64,000 nt of DNA from Actinomycetes bacterium (GTDB taxonomy: Bacteria; Actinomycetota; Actinomycetes; DATJPE01): assembly GCA_035506535.1 (NCBI GenBank), contig DATJPE010000083.1, positions 1 through 64,000 of the forward strand, written 5' to 3'. The notes beneath the pieces were generated by a model that ran no database searches, had not been told where the DNA came from, and saw only the letters and a program-made list of their open reading frames with translations. This document shows, one piece after another, positions 51,511 through 60,607 of this stretch. The position numbers were made by a program, and so were the translations under genes. The first letter of the stretch is position 1. Every line of letters starts with the position of its first letter.

Positions 51511-52575
51511 TCAGACGGTGACGAGGGCGTAGTGGAGGCCGCCGTCCTTGGAGACGAGGAGCTTGCCGGAGTCCGTGACGGCGAAGCCGACGCTCGGGCT
51601 GGTGTACCCGATGAACCCGAACGTCGTGCCGGCCGGCAGCGACGGTACGTGCGCCACGGCGACGTGACCGCTCGTCGAGACCCGGCGCAGTTTCCCGGAA
51701 CCCTGCGCCGAGACCGCCGCGTGCGTCGCGTCGATCCCGCCGACCGCGATCCGTGACGCCGAGGCCGCGACCGCCGGCCCGGCGTGCCAGCCCACGCCGC
51801 CGCCGGGGGAGTAGCCGTAGGCGTCGGCCGTCCCGGTCGGGCAGTCGACCCACGTCGTGCCGTGCGAGGAGGACACCTGGCCGAAGCCGAGCGAGGCGTC
51901 GCACCAGGACGGGCCGTTGCTCGCCGTGAAGCCGGCGGCGCTGACGACGTACGCCCGGACGTGCAGGTCCGACGGCCGGAACGACAGCACCTCCGCGCGC
52001 CCGGCGCTGAGCGCGACGAGCGCCGGTGAGCCCTCGACCGTGACGGTCGGTACGTCGAGGCGGCGCGCGAAGGCACCCGCCGAAGTGGCCGTGGCCGATG
52101 CCGACCACGCACGGACCCGCCCGCTCGCGCGGCCGGCGACCCAGACGCGCCCGCCGCCGACGTCCATGACGGACAGCCGCTGCGCGAGCGGTACCCGCCG
52201 CCACGTCCATCCCGCGTTCGACGTGCGCCACAGCTGGTAGCCGACGGCTCGGCCGGGCGCCAGGATCCAGCCGTGCACGCCGTCGGCGGCCATCCGAAGC
52301 GTGGTGGCCCTTCGCGGGGTGCCACCCACGTGCGCCGAGGTCTTCTCCAGGCTGAAGCTGACCCCGCCGTTGGTGGTGTGCGCGATCGCGTTGCAGCGGT
52401 GGGCGCCGCACGGGACGCTGCCCAGCACCCACCACTGGCTCGCCGAGATCGCGCTCACCTGCTGGGCGCGAAAGCCGGCAGGGACCGGGTCGAGTCCCGC
52501 GTGCGCGCTGACGGCCGGCAGGACCGCCAGCCCCAGCGCCGCTGCCCCTGCCGTCGCCATGGTCCGTCTACGCAT
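51511..52575 (-). CDS. secreted beta-propeller (BNR-like) protein
   Basis: ATG 52575 follows GGAGGA and gives 354 residues. MRRRTMATAGAAALGLAVLP plus AVSAHA is a Sec signal peptide. The mature part has Asp-box-like repeats (HTTNGGVSF, RTSNAGWTW, VSKDGGLHY), as in BNR/Vps10-type propellers. It is paralogous to the extracellular part of the anti-sigma-like protein encoded next to it: ISASQWWVLG versus IDDRHWWVAA, GIDATHAAVS versus AIDATHAVIS, and near-identical C-termini. A role as an envelope sensor or decoy for the sigma system is inferred. Confidence 0.78.
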   Translation of the reverse strand: MRRRTMATAGAAALGLAVLPAVSAHAGLDPVPAGFRAQQVSAISASQWWVLGSVPCGAHRCNAIAHTTNGGVSFSLEKTSAHVGGTPRRATTLRMAADGVHGWILAPGRAVGYQLWRTSNAGWTWRRVPLAQRLSVMDVGGGRVWVAGRASGRVRAWSASATATSAGAFARRLDVPTVTVEGSPALVALSAGRAEVLSFRPSDLHVRAYVVSAAGFTASNGPSWCDASLGFGQVSSSHGTTWVDCPTGTADAYGYSPGGGVGWHAGPAVAASASRIAVGGIDATHAAVSAQGSGKLRRVSTSGHVAVAHVPSLPAGTTFGFIGYTSPSVGFAVTDSGKLLVSKDGGLHYALVTV

Positions 52576-52745
52576 CACACGTCCTCCTGCTCGTGTCCCC
52601 GCCTCGGTCCCAGCGATCGTGAGTGATCCAGGGCCGGTACGGCGTGTCGAAGTGCACCTGTCAAAGATCGCGCGAGTGCGGCGCTGATACATCGCATCGT
52701 CGTACGCCCTGCCGCGGGCGGGCGGAGTGACGCGTCGAGGACGCC

Positions 52746-54017
52746 TCATCGGGAGAACGTCACCGCGATCCACGAGTGCCCACCGTCCGTGCTCCGCAGC
52801 AGCTGGCCCTTGCCCGTGATGGCGAAGCCGTGGGTCGCGTTGGTGAACCCGAGGTAGCGCCACCCGCCGCTCACCCCGTTCACGTGCACCTCACGCTCCA
52901 GGGTGCCGTTCGCGTCGACGACGGCCAGCGCGGTGTCCGACGTACTGATCACCGCGTGCGTCGCGTCGATCGCGCCTACCGTGTGCCGCCCGGCCGGACC
53001 CTGGACCGGCACCGACTGCCATGTCGTGCCGAGGTCGGTCGAGCGCAGGACGGCGTCGGCGGTCCCGGTCGGGCACGACAGCCACACGCCGCCACGCCCA
53101 CCAGACAGCGACGAGAGCCCGAGCGTGACGTCGCACCCGGTCACGGGGTGCGTGCCGGTGGTCTTGCCGTCGCTGTCGTAGCTCGCCGACACCACCGCGT
53201 TCGCGTTGCGCCACACCACGACGGCCCGGTCGCCCTGGACGGCGAGCTGTATGTTCGCCGCACCCGACGTCGCCGTTCCGGGGATCGTGGCGACGTCTCG
53301 CCACGACCCCGAACCCGCCTGGCGCCACAGGTGGATCGAGGAGTCGGTGGCCTGCTGGAGGGCGTACGTCGTCGTCGATCCGCCCGCCTCGAGCGCGAAG
53401 TAGCCCTTGACAGGACCGATGTCGCGCAGGGTCTGTCCCCCGTCAGCAGTGGTCGCCAGGGTGCCGTCCTGCGTCATGACGGTGCCGTGCGTGCTGTCGA
53501 CGAAGCGAACGCCCGCAAGGCGATTCGGGAGGGTGACGTTCGACGCGGGAGCGAAGGTCGCCCCGCCGTCGCTCGTCGTCACCAGCGCGCCGCCACAGCC
53601 GGTGCACGACCGGTTCGCCGCGACCCACCAGTGCCGGTCGTCGATGGCCGACACCGAGGCGGTGTCGGTGAGGTCGGCCAGAGACGTGCCGCCCGTGGTC
53701 GCGACCGAGGACGAGGCGGGCGAGCTGGCGGGGGAGTGGTAGAGCGACGCCTGGATGCTGGAGGCCGCGGCGGTGGTCTGCGCGCCCGAGGAGCCGGGTA
53801 CGGCCTGTGGCCCGCCGCTCGCCCACGGATGGGTGATGCCCAGACCGAGTCCCACGACCGCGAGCACGGACAGCGTCGCGGCGAGCGCCTGCTTGCGGCG
53901 CCGGCGACGGTCCGCCCCCGCGTAGACGCGCTCGAGCGGCACCGAGCGGTCCGGGGGGCGGTTGCCCCGGTCGGCCAGGACCCGGCGCAGGTCGCGCTCC
54001 AGCTCCTCGTCGTTCAT
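52746..54017 (-). CDS. membrane-anchored anti-sigma-like protein with extracellular propeller
   Basis: ATG 54017 overlaps the sigma factor stop (ATGA) and gives 423 residues; GTG 54026 is an alternative start. The short cytoplasmic N-terminus (NDEELERDLRRVLADRGNRP, basic RRRRRK) is followed by one membrane helix at about 43-63. A Ser/Thr-rich linker and a propeller with Asp boxes (TTSDGGATF, RSTDLGTTW, RSTDGGHSW) follow outside. Position and topology suggest it restrains the ECF sigma factor, although no classical zinc anti-sigma motif is seen. Confidence 0.75.
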   Translation of the reverse strand: MNDEELERDLRRVLADRGNRPPDRSVPLERVYAGADRRRRRKQALAATLSVLAVVGLGLGITHPWASGGPQAVPGSSGAQTTAAASSIQASLYHSPASSPASSSVATTGGTSLADLTDTASVSAIDDRHWWVAANRSCTGCGGALVTTSDGGATFAPASNVTLPNRLAGVRFVDSTHGTVMTQDGTLATTADGGQTLRDIGPVKGYFALEAGGSTTTYALQQATDSSIHLWRQAGSGSWRDVATIPGTATSGAANIQLAVQGDRAVVVWRNANAVVSASYDSDGKTTGTHPVTGCDVTLGLSSLSGGRGGVWLSCPTGTADAVLRSTDLGTTWQSVPVQGPAGRHTVGAIDATHAVISTSDTALAVVDANGTLEREVHVNGVSGGWRYLGFTNATHGFAITGKGQLLRSTDGGHSWIAVTFSR

Positions 54018-54559
54018 GTCGACCACGTCCCCTCCTGCTGCTGGGCGGCGAGCTTTTCGCGTAGCCGTACCAGCGCCCGTGACGTCGTGCTCTTCACCGT
54101 CCCGACCGAGCACCCCAGCACCTCGGCCGTCTGCGCCTCGCCGAGGTCCTCGTAGAAGCGCAGCACCAGCACCGCGCGCATCCGCGGCGGGAGCTCGCCG
54201 AGGGTCGACCACAGGGCCGCGTCGTGCGGGTCGGACGGGACGTAGGCCGTGTCCGGCACCTGGTCGGTGACGTGCTCACGACGCATCCGGCGCCAGACGC
54301 TGACGTTGCGGTGCACGATGGCGCGGCGCACGTACCCCTCGGGATCGTCCTTGCGCACGACCCTCGGCCACGCCGCGACCGTGCGTTCCAGCGCGTCCTG
54401 CACGAGGTCGGCGGCCTTGTCGCGATCACCCGTGAGCACGTAGGCGAACCGCAGGAGTGCGGGCGTGCGGGCGCGCGCGAAGGCATCGAAGGCCTCGCGG
54501 TCGGCCGCGTCCACGTCCTCGAGTCTCCCGCTGGTGGCTCGTATTGCGGTGTCGGTCAT
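54014..54559 (-). CDS. SigE-family ECF RNA polymerase sigma factor
   Basis: ATG 54559 gives 181 residues. Region 2 covers about 24-95, with ARTPALLRFAYVLTGDRDKA and DLVQDALERTVAAWPRV. Region 4 covers about 120-175, with ELPPRMRAVLVLRFYEDLGE and VLGCSVGTVKSTTSRALVRL. The pattern is that of the large actinobacterial SigE-type ECF family. Its stop overlaps the start of the membrane propeller gene. A third gene, a propeller paralogue, follows. The signal and target promoters are unknown. Confidence 0.9.
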   Translation of the reverse strand: MTDTAIRATSGRLEDVDAADREAFDAFARARTPALLRFAYVLTGDRDKAADLVQDALERTVAAWPRVVRKDDPEGYVRRAIVHRNVSVWRRMRREHVTDQVPDTAYVPSDPHDAALWSTLGELPPRMRAVLVLRFYEDLGEAQTAEVLGCSVGTVKSTTSRALVRLREKLAAQQQEGTWST

Positions 54560-54670
54560 GGCTTCACCGTCGTGTCGTCCGGTTGTCCGAACCCAGGACG
54601 CGCAACCGGTGACGGGGGTTGCGCGTCTCCGAGTCATGGTTGTGGAGGCCGGGTACGCCGCGGCGGCGGG

Positions 54671-54676
54671 TAGCGT
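54671..54676 (+). promoter_or_regulatory. -10 element TAGCGT, probable leaderless promoter
   Basis: TAGCGT ends seven bases before GTG 54684 of the DUF3046 gene, with no ribosome-binding site between. The site lies in the divergent gap after the sigma factor start. Confidence 0.45.
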
Positions 54677-54683
54677 CGAACCC

Positions 54684-54878
54684 GTGCGGCTGAGCGACTT
54701 CTGGGTGCGCATGGAGCACCACCTCGGTCCGGCGTACGCGCGGACCTGGGCGCACGACATCGTCCTGGCCGAGCTCGACAACCGGACCGTCGACCAGGCG
54801 CTGGCGGGCGGGGTCGCCACCAAGGACGTATGGCGCGCGGTCGCCGCGCACCTCGAGCTGCCGGCGCGCGAGCGATGA
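54684..54878 (+). CDS. DUF3046 family protein
   Basis: The GTG at 54684 gives a 64-residue protein, the usual length for this family. RLSDFWVRMEHHLGPAYART and LAELDNRTVDQALAGGVATK, then DVWRAV, match the DUF3046 pattern of small acidic helical proteins encoded just upstream of recA in actinobacteria. The function is unknown. Its stop overlaps the ATG of the GH3 gene (ATGA). In most genomes recA follows directly; here the GH3 gene lies between. Confidence 0.87.
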   Translation: MRLSDFWVRMEHHLGPAYARTWAHDIVLAELDNRTVDQALAGGVATKDVWRAVAAHLELPARER

Positions 54879-56095
54879 GACCCGTCGCCGCCCTCGTCGC
54901 GGCCGTCGCGCTGGTCGCCGTCGGGTCCGTGCCCGTGACGGCGTACGCCGGCGACGCCCTCGACGGCTTCGCGCGGCAGGGCGTACGGCCCTCTGACACC
55001 GTGCCCGGCGTGAGCGCGGCCGCCTTGTCGTCAGCCACTCCGGTCTGTGTGGCTCACACGTACAACGCGATGACCCCCGACCAGCGGCTCGGCCAGCTGT
55101 TCATGATCGGGGTGCCGGTGGCCAAGCCGACCCTGGCCCGCCAGATCGCCGCGACCCTGGTGGGCACCGACCACGTGGGCTCGCTCATCCTGTCCGGGCG
55201 CAGCCACGCCAGCGTGGCGAGCATCGGTCGGCTGACCACGAGCTTCCAGCATCTCGCGACGACGGCGGCGACCGGCGGCGTGGGCCTGGTCGTCTCCACC
55301 GACCAGGAGGGCGGCAAGGTCCAGGTCCTGCAGGGATCCGGCTTCCACACGATCCCGTCCGCGCTCGTGCAGGGACGGATGGCGACGACGACCCTGCGGT
55401 CGGCCGCCACCGTCTGGGGCAAGGCCCTGGCACGTGCCGGGGTGAACCTGGACCTCGCCCCCGTGGCCGACGTACCCGTGGCCGGTCGGCCGAACCCGCC
55501 GATCGCCGACCTGGACCGCGCCTACGGCTTCACCTCCGCGAGGGTGACGGTGAAGTCGTCGGCGTTCGCGGCGGGGATGACGGCGGCGGGCGTGGGCACC
55601 ACCTGGAAGCACTTCCCGGGACTGGGCCGGGTGCCCGCGAACACCGACACCACGCGCAGCGTGCACGACAGGGTCACCTCGACCCGGTCGTCGACCCTGG
55701 TCCCGTTCCGGCAGGCGGTGGCGTCCGGCGCGGGCTGGGTGATGGTGTCGCTCGCGATCTACGACCGGATCGACCCCGGGCACCGCGCTGCCTACTCCAG
55801 CACGGTCGTCACCGGGCTGCTGCGCGGGCAGCTGGGGTTCACCGGCGTGGTGGTCTCGGACTCCCTCAGCGCCGCTTCCGCGGCGGTCGTCCCGGCCGGC
55901 CACCGGGCCGCGGACGTGATCGCGGCGGGAGGGGACGTGGCCCTCGCGGTCGACTCGACGCTGCTCGCTCCGATGCTGGCGGGCGTACGCGCTCGCGCCG
56001 CGGCCTCGCCCGCCTTCCGGGCCCAGGTCAAGGCGTCGGTGCTGCGGGTCCTGGTCGCCAAGAAGGCGCTCGGGCTCCTCCCGGCGTGTCGCTAG
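54875..56095 (+). CDS. GH3-like (NagZ-type) secreted protein
   Basis: ATG 54875 gives 406 residues with a Sec signal ([21 protein letters not shown]). The GH3 N-terminal domain has [30 protein letters not shown] and [15 protein letters not shown]. In canonical NagZ the last motif is KHFPGHG with a following DSH acid/base dyad. Here Leu and Thr replace the two histidines, so catalysis may differ or be lost. The nucleophile region is VVSDSLS. It probably acts on envelope beta-N-acetylglucosaminides, with activity unproven. Coupled to DUF3046. Confidence 0.85.
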   Translation: MRPVAALVAAVALVAVGSVPVTAYAGDALDGFARQGVRPSDTVPGVSAAALSSATPVCVAHTYNAMTPDQRLGQLFMIGVPVAKPTLARQIAATLVGTDHVGSLILSGRSHASVASIGRLTTSFQHLATTAATGGVGLVVSTDQEGGKVQVLQGSGFHTIPSALVQGRMATTTLRSAATVWGKALARAGVNLDLAPVADVPVAGRPNPPIADLDRAYGFTSARVTVKSSAFAAGMTAAGVGTTWKHFPGLGRVPANTDTTRSVHDRVTSTRSSTLVPFRQAVASGAGWVMVSLAIYDRIDPGHRAAYSSTVVTGLLRGQLGFTGVVVSDSLSAASAAVVPAGHRAADVIAAGGDVALAVDSTLLAPMLAGVRARAAASPAFRAQVKASVLRVLVAKKALGLLPACR

Positions 56096-56097
56096 GG

Positions 56098-56113
56098 TCG
56101 AACAGCCGTTCGA
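56098..56113. promoter_or_regulatory. LexA (SOS) box upstream of recA
   Basis: TCGAACAGCCGTTCGA is a perfect match to the actinobacterial LexA operator TCGAAC-N4-GTTCGA. TAGGGT (56093-56098) immediately before it could be the -10 of a LexA-controlled promoter, with the box over the start site. Confidence 0.85.
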
Positions 56114-56176
56114 CCTACGATGCACAGGCGACCCGGTCCCGGGCCTTGTGCACAGACCCGGGTCGCGCCAGCCGGA

Positions 56177-56199
56177 CTGTCGGTGGCGCCTCCTAGCGT
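56177..56199 (+). promoter_or_regulatory. RecA-NDp/PafBC-type promoter of recA
   Basis: CTGTCGGTGGC, a six-base spacer and TAGCGT match the LexA-independent DNA-damage promoter consensus TTGTCAGTGGC-N6-TAGggT with few changes. The predicted start near 56206 leaves about 50 bases to the recA ATG. Confidence 0.75.
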
Positions 56200-56255
56200 C
56201 CTCGTCGACCCCGGCCCCGACCGGACCACCCGCTCGACCCTCAGGAGCGCCAGCC

Positions 56256-58403
56256 ATGCCAGCACCCGCCGATCGCGAGAAGGCCCTCGACCTGGCGCTC
56301 GCGCAGATCGAACGCGCCCACGGCAAGGGCGCGGTCATGCGCCTCGGCGACGAGGCGCGAGCACCCATCGACGTGATCCCGACCGGCTCGATCGCCCTCG
56401 ACGTGGCCCTCGGCATCGGCGGCCTGCCGCGCGGCCGGATCGTGGAGATCTACGGACCCGAGAGCAGCGGGAAGACTAGCTTGGCGCTGCACGCGGTCGC
56501 CAGCGCCCAGCGAGCCGGCGGCATCGCCGCGTTCATCGACGCCGAGCACGCTCTCGACCCGGACTACGCCCGCAAGCTGGGTGTCGACACCGACGCGCTG
56601 CTCGTCTCCCAGCCGGACACCGGCGAGCAGGCGCTGGAGATCATGGACATGCTCATCCGCTCCGGCGCGATCGACGTCATCGTCATCGACTCCGTCGCGG
56701 CCCTGGTCCCGCGCGCGGAGATCGAGGGCGAGATGGGCGACAGCCACGTCGGACTGCAGGCCCGACTGATGTCCCAGGCCATGCGCAAGATCACCGGTGC
56801 CCTGAGCCAGTCGAACACCACGGCGATCTTCATCAACCAGCTGCGGGAGAAGGTCGGAGTGTTCTTCGGCTGCTTCTCCTACACGACGCGGGTCACCCTC
56901 GCCGACGGCACCCAGGAGAAGATCGGCAAGATCGTCAACCAGAAGATGGACGTCGAGGTGCTCTCCTATGACCCGGAGACGAACCGGGTCGTGCCGCGGC
57001 GCATCGTGAACTGGTTCGACAACGGCCCGGTCGAGGAGTTCCTGCAGTTCACGGTGGCCAAGTCCGGGCGCAACGGGCGGCGCGCCCAGTTCTCGGCGAC
57101 CGCCAACCACTTGATCCGCACGCCTGGGGGGTGGCGGGAGGCCGGCGAGCTGCTGGCCGGGGACCGGGTCATGGTCGCCGAGGACCGGAAGCTGAGCGAC
57201 CTGCAGTGGCAGCTGGTCCTCGGCAGCCTCATGGGCGATGGTGCGCTGTCTCCCAACACCCGGGGCCGCTCCGGAACACGCTTCCGGATGAGTCACGGAC
57301 CCAAGCAGCACGCCTACCTGGACTGGAAGGCGTCGTTGCTGGGCAACATCCAGCAGTCGCGGTCCGAGAACGCCGCCGGGGCCGCGTTCGTCGATCTGAC
57401 CCCCCTGCCCGAGCTGGCTGAGCTGCGGCGAGCGGTCTATTTCGACGGTCGCAAGGTCCTGTCCTGGGACTACCTGAAGGCGCTGACCCCGTTCGCGCTG
57501 GCGATCTGGTACATGGACGACGGAACGTTCGCCCTGCGGGCCAAGGGGCTGCAGGAACGCACCCGCGACGGCAGCGGGAGAGTCGAGATCTGCATCGACG
57601 CGCTCACCCCGGACTCACGCCAACGGCTGTTGGATCACCTCGCGGGAGCCTTCGACCTCCATCCGAAGCTGATCCAACGCGGTCCGCGCCAGCAGAACGT
57701 GCTCGTCTTCCCGAAGGACGAGACGACGAAGCTGCACGAGATTGTCGCGCCCTATGTCCACCCGTCGATGGACTACAAGCTGCTTCCTCGGTTGCGCGGC
57801 CGGTTCTTGGTGACGCCGGAGTTCGTCGAGCCGGAGGCCACTCTCGTGCCCGCGGAGATCCTCGACATCCACGTCAAGCCCCGGTTGCGCACGATGCATC
57901 GGTTCGACATCGAGGTGGAGGGCAACCACAACTACTTCGTCGACGGCGTCATGGTCCACAACAGCCCCGAGACGACCACGGGTGGCAAGGCCCTGAAGTT
58001 CTACGCGTCGGTGCGTTTGGACGTCCGGCGGATCGAGACGCTCAAGGACGGCCAGGACGCGGTGGGCAACCGGACCCGGGTCAAGGTCGTCAAGAACAAG
58101 CTGGCCGCGCCGTTCAAGCAGGCCGAGTTCGACATCCTCTACGGCCAGGGCATCTCCCGTGAGGGCAGCCTGATCGACATGGGCGTCGACAACGGCATCG
58201 TGCGCAAGAGCGGCGCCTGGTACACCTACGACGGCGACCAGCTCGGCCAGGGCAAGGAGAACGCCCGCGCGTTCCTGCGCGACAACCCCGACCTCGCCGA
58301 CGAGATCGAGAAGCGCATCAAGGAGAAGCTGGGGATCGGCCCCACCGTCGACGCGCCCGCCGCCGAAGCGCCGCTGGCCCCGGTGGTCCCGATCGACGAG
58401 TAG
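56256..58403 (+). CDS. recA: RecA recombinase precursor with intein
   Basis: The frame encodes 715 residues, but 206-569 are an intein, leaving a normal 351-residue RecA. AGGAG precedes ATG 56256 by eight bases. Extein motifs are [13 protein letters not shown] (Walker A), [20 protein letters not shown] and [18 protein letters not shown] before the intein, then [18 protein letters not shown] after it. RecA drives strand exchange and LexA self-cleavage. It is controlled by a LexA box and a damage promoter upstream and followed by recX. Activity needs protein splicing. Confidence 0.97.
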   Translation: MPAPADREKALDLALAQIERAHGKGAVMRLGDEARAPIDVIPTGSIALDVALGIGGLPRGRIVEIYGPESSGKTSLALHAVASAQRAGGIAAFIDAEHALDPDYARKLGVDTDALLVSQPDTGEQALEIMDMLIRSGAIDVIVIDSVAALVPRAEIEGEMGDSHVGLQARLMSQAMRKITGALSQSNTTAIFINQLREKVGVFFGCFSYTTRVTLADGTQEKIGKIVNQKMDVEVLSYDPETNRVVPRRIVNWFDNGPVEEFLQFTVAKSGRNGRRAQFSATANHLIRTPGGWREAGELLAGDRVMVAEDRKLSDLQWQLVLGSLMGDGALSPNTRGRSGTRFRMSHGPKQHAYLDWKASLLGNIQQSRSENAAGAAFVDLTPLPELAELRRAVYFDGRKVLSWDYLKALTPFALAIWYMDDGTFALRAKGLQERTRDGSGRVEICIDALTPDSRQRLLDHLAGAFDLHPKLIQRGPRQQNVLVFPKDETTKLHEIVAPYVHPSMDYKLLPRLRGRFLVTPEFVEPEATLVPAEILDIHVKPRLRTMHRFDIEVEGNHNYFVDGVMVHNSPETTTGGKALKFYASVRLDVRRIETLKDGQDAVGNRTRVKVVKNKLAAPFKQAEFDILYGQGISREGSLIDMGVDNGIVRKSGAWYTYDGDQLGQGKENARAFLRDNPDLADEIEKRIKEKLGIGPTVDAPAAEAPLAPVVPIDE
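56871..57962 (+). mobile_element. RecA intein with LAGLIDADG endonuclease
   Basis: The intein is 364 residues, from Cys206 ([13 protein letters not shown]) to Asn569 (GVMVHN), with Ser570 as the first C-extein residue. Splicing block B has TANHLI near 282-287, with its His. Block F is [15 protein letters not shown] near 550. Endonuclease blocks [10 protein letters not shown] (about 322) and [11 protein letters not shown] (about 415) are LAGLIDADG motifs with intact acidic residues. The insertion between FFG and SPET is the site used by the Mycobacterium leprae RecA intein, not that of M. tuberculosis. Confidence 0.95.
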
Positions 58404-58432
58404 GCAGCCGAGGCGGACAGGACACGACGGTC

Positions 58433-59038
58433 GTGGTGCGCAGACGGAGGGGTCGTCCCGGCCCGGAAGAGCCCGAGCGTCCGGACGTCGAGCAGCAGGC
58501 TGCCGCCGACCCGGAGGCGGTGGCCCGCACCATCGTCCTGCAGCAGCTGACCGCGGGCCCCCGGACCCGCGGTCAGCTGGCGGGCGTGCTGGCCCGCAAG
58601 GGCGTACCCGAACAGGCCGCACTCGACGTGCTCGACCGCTTCGGCGAGCTGGGTCTGGTCGACGATGCCGCGTTCAGCCGTGGCTGGGTGAGCTCGCGGC
58701 ACGAGGGGCGCGGCCTGGCCCGCGGCGCCCTCGCCCGCGAGCTGCGCCAGCGCGGCGTGGACGAGCCCACGATCAGCGAGGCGTTGGGCGACCTCGACGG
58801 TGTCCGCGAGCTGGAGACGGCGCGCCGCCTGGTGGCCAAGAAGCTGCCGAGCACCCGGGGTGCCCCGCGCGAGGCCCGTTTCCGGCGCCTGGCCGGCATG
58901 CTGGCGCGCAAGGGCTACCCGCCGGGGATGTGCGCCCAGGTCGTCGCGGACGCGCTGCGCAACGAGGGCACCGAGGTGCACGTCGTCGTGGGCAGCGACG
59001 AGGACCTCTACCGGATGGACGCTCTCGACGCCGACTGA
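58433..59038 (+). CDS. recX: regulatory protein RecX
   Basis: This 201-residue protein starts at GTG, 29 bases after recA. Repeated three-helix modules are visible: VLQQLTAGPRTRGQLAGVLA, GELGLVDDAAFSRGWVSSRH, and GLARGALARELRQRGVDEPT. RecX binds RecA filaments and limits recombinase activity. The recA-recX order implies co-transcription from the damage-inducible promoters. A basic N-terminus (RRRRGRPG) is typical of actinobacterial RecX. Confidence 0.95.
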   Translation: MVRRRRGRPGPEEPERPDVEQQAAADPEAVARTIVLQQLTAGPRTRGQLAGVLARKGVPEQAALDVLDRFGELGLVDDAAFSRGWVSSRHEGRGLARGALARELRQRGVDEPTISEALGDLDGVRELETARRLVAKKLPSTRGAPREARFRRLAGMLARKGYPPGMCAQVVADALRNEGTEVHVVVGSDEDLYRMDALDAD

Positions 59039-59094
59039 CCCCTCCTCGCGGGGACCGCGCCCGGCACGCCTGCGACGTCCGCCAGGATGTCGCT

Positions 59095-60603
59095 GTGGCC
59101 GACCGAAGCGAGGACGACGTCGAGGAGCACGTCGATCCCGGGGCGCCCTTCCTCGCCGCCTCCCCGTGCGAGGGCCACGGCCGGCTCTGGCTCTACGCCA
59201 GCGACGTCGACGTCCTCGTCGCCGTCGACCCGGGGACCCTGGTGGCCCGCGTCCACGCCGAGCTGGGCCCGCCTCCTGACGGCGCAGATCCCGAGGCGGG
59301 CGCGCAGCTGCTGGTCACGGCGGAGCGCGTGTGGGTGGCTCGCGACGCGCTGCTGGTGGCGGTGGACCCCTGGTCGGCGGCCACGACGTCGGTGGCCGTC
59401 CCGTCGGGGAACCGGGCGTGGACCACGGACGGGGACCGGCTGTGGGCCACGGCCTGGCCGGCTCCCGACGTCCTCGAGGTCCACCTCGGCAGTGGGACCC
59501 AGCGCCGGGTCGACGTCGGCGGGCATCTCACCGAGGCCTGCGCGTCCGCGGGCACCTTGTGGGTCGTCGACCGCACGGACGAGACCGTGCTCGGTCTGGA
59601 CACGGCGACCTTGCAGCCGCGCGTACGGCTGCCCTTCGACGGCGGCCGGGTGCACCTGCTGCCCTGGGCGGGCGGGGTGCTCGCCACCAGGACCGAGGAG
59701 CAGGGCGTCATCGCCACCGGTGTCGGCAACCTCGACACGACGACCCTGTGGCTGGTGGACGGCTCGGGGTCACGCCGCCAGGTCCTGTACTCCGGCGCGG
59801 GGGGCGCTGCCGTGCCGCTCGGTGACGCGGTCTGGGTCACGGCCCTGCGCGAGCCCGCCCTCGAGGACCGTCGGCAGGCGCCCGGTCGGGTCGGCGTCGC
59901 CTCGCCGCGCTCGTACCTGTCCAGCCTGCAAGATCTGCCGGACCCGGTCACCCTCCTCCAGGAGGTGCTGCTGCCCGCCGGCGCGCCCGGGCGTCATCAC
60001 GTGGTCGAGGGCCAGGTCCTGCAGCTGGCCGCGGGGGAGGGTCGCTTGTGGGCGCAGGGCTTCGTCCGCAGTCGGCAGGAGTCGCCGATCTCGCTCGTCG
60101 ACCCCGAGCGCGGAGTCGTCGGCGAGGTCGACCTGGCCGTACTGGACCTCTCGGGATACCCCTCGACCCGCCGCCCGGCTCGTGCCGAGGTCGAGCCGGA
60201 GACTCCCGACCAGACGCTGGAGCGCCTGCCCGGCGCGGTCCAAGGCGCCCTCACGGCGACCACCTGGCAGGTCGATGCCCGCACCGGCGACCGCAGCGAG
60301 CGGCCCTGGCTGGACTCGCGGTTCGCCCTGGTCGACGTCCGCGTGGAGCCGGAGACCTACGACGTGCTGGTCACCTTCACCTGGGCCGAGGAGCCCGGGA
60401 CGACGTTCGGGTACGTCTTCGCGGCCGACCCGGCCTGGTCGTCGGAGGAGGTCGCGGGCATCCTCGACGTCGAGCTCAAGGAGGACCTCGACACGGGGAT
60501 CATGCGGTGGGGTGAGCGCAGCGAGGGCGACAGGGTCGTGTGGGTCAGCCGCCCGCAGGGCCGCGAACAGCCGGCCGACGACCCCGGCTCCTTCGGCGAC
60601 TGA
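59095..60603 (+). CDS. hypothetical protein with beta-propeller-like repeats
   Basis: The chosen start is GTG 59095, giving 502 residues. CAGGAT lies six bases before it, a possible leaderless -10. The first ~250 residues contain repeats of the form LWLYASDVDVLVAVDPGTLV, LLVAVDPWSAATTSVAVP and LWVVDRTDETVLGLDTATLQ, recalling YVTN/Vgb-type propellers. The C-terminal 150 residues are acidic, with TFTWAEEPGTTFGYVFAADP. No signal peptide or membrane helix is seen. The family is not recognised. It lies between recX and the YjbR gene. Confidence 0.65.
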   Translation: MADRSEDDVEEHVDPGAPFLAASPCEGHGRLWLYASDVDVLVAVDPGTLVARVHAELGPPPDGADPEAGAQLLVTAERVWVARDALLVAVDPWSAATTSVAVPSGNRAWTTDGDRLWATAWPAPDVLEVHLGSGTQRRVDVGGHLTEACASAGTLWVVDRTDETVLGLDTATLQPRVRLPFDGGRVHLLPWAGGVLATRTEEQGVIATGVGNLDTTTLWLVDGSGSRRQVLYSGAGGAAVPLGDAVWVTALREPALEDRRQAPGRVGVASPRSYLSSLQDLPDPVTLLQEVLLPAGAPGRHHVVEGQVLQLAAGEGRLWAQGFVRSRQESPISLVDPERGVVGEVDLAVLDLSGYPSTRRPARAEVEPETPDQTLERLPGAVQGALTATTWQVDARTGDRSERPWLDSRFALVDVRVEPETYDVLVTFTWAEEPGTTFGYVFAADPAWSSEEVAGILDVELKEDLDTGIMRWGERSEGDRVVWVSRPQGREQPADDPGSFGD

Positions 60604-60607
60604 GCGG

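Noticed and set aside
56871-57962. Insertion sequence or assembly artefact splitting recA
   Set aside because: The insert is in frame, has all intein splicing blocks and LAGLIDADG motifs, and both RecA halves join perfectly.
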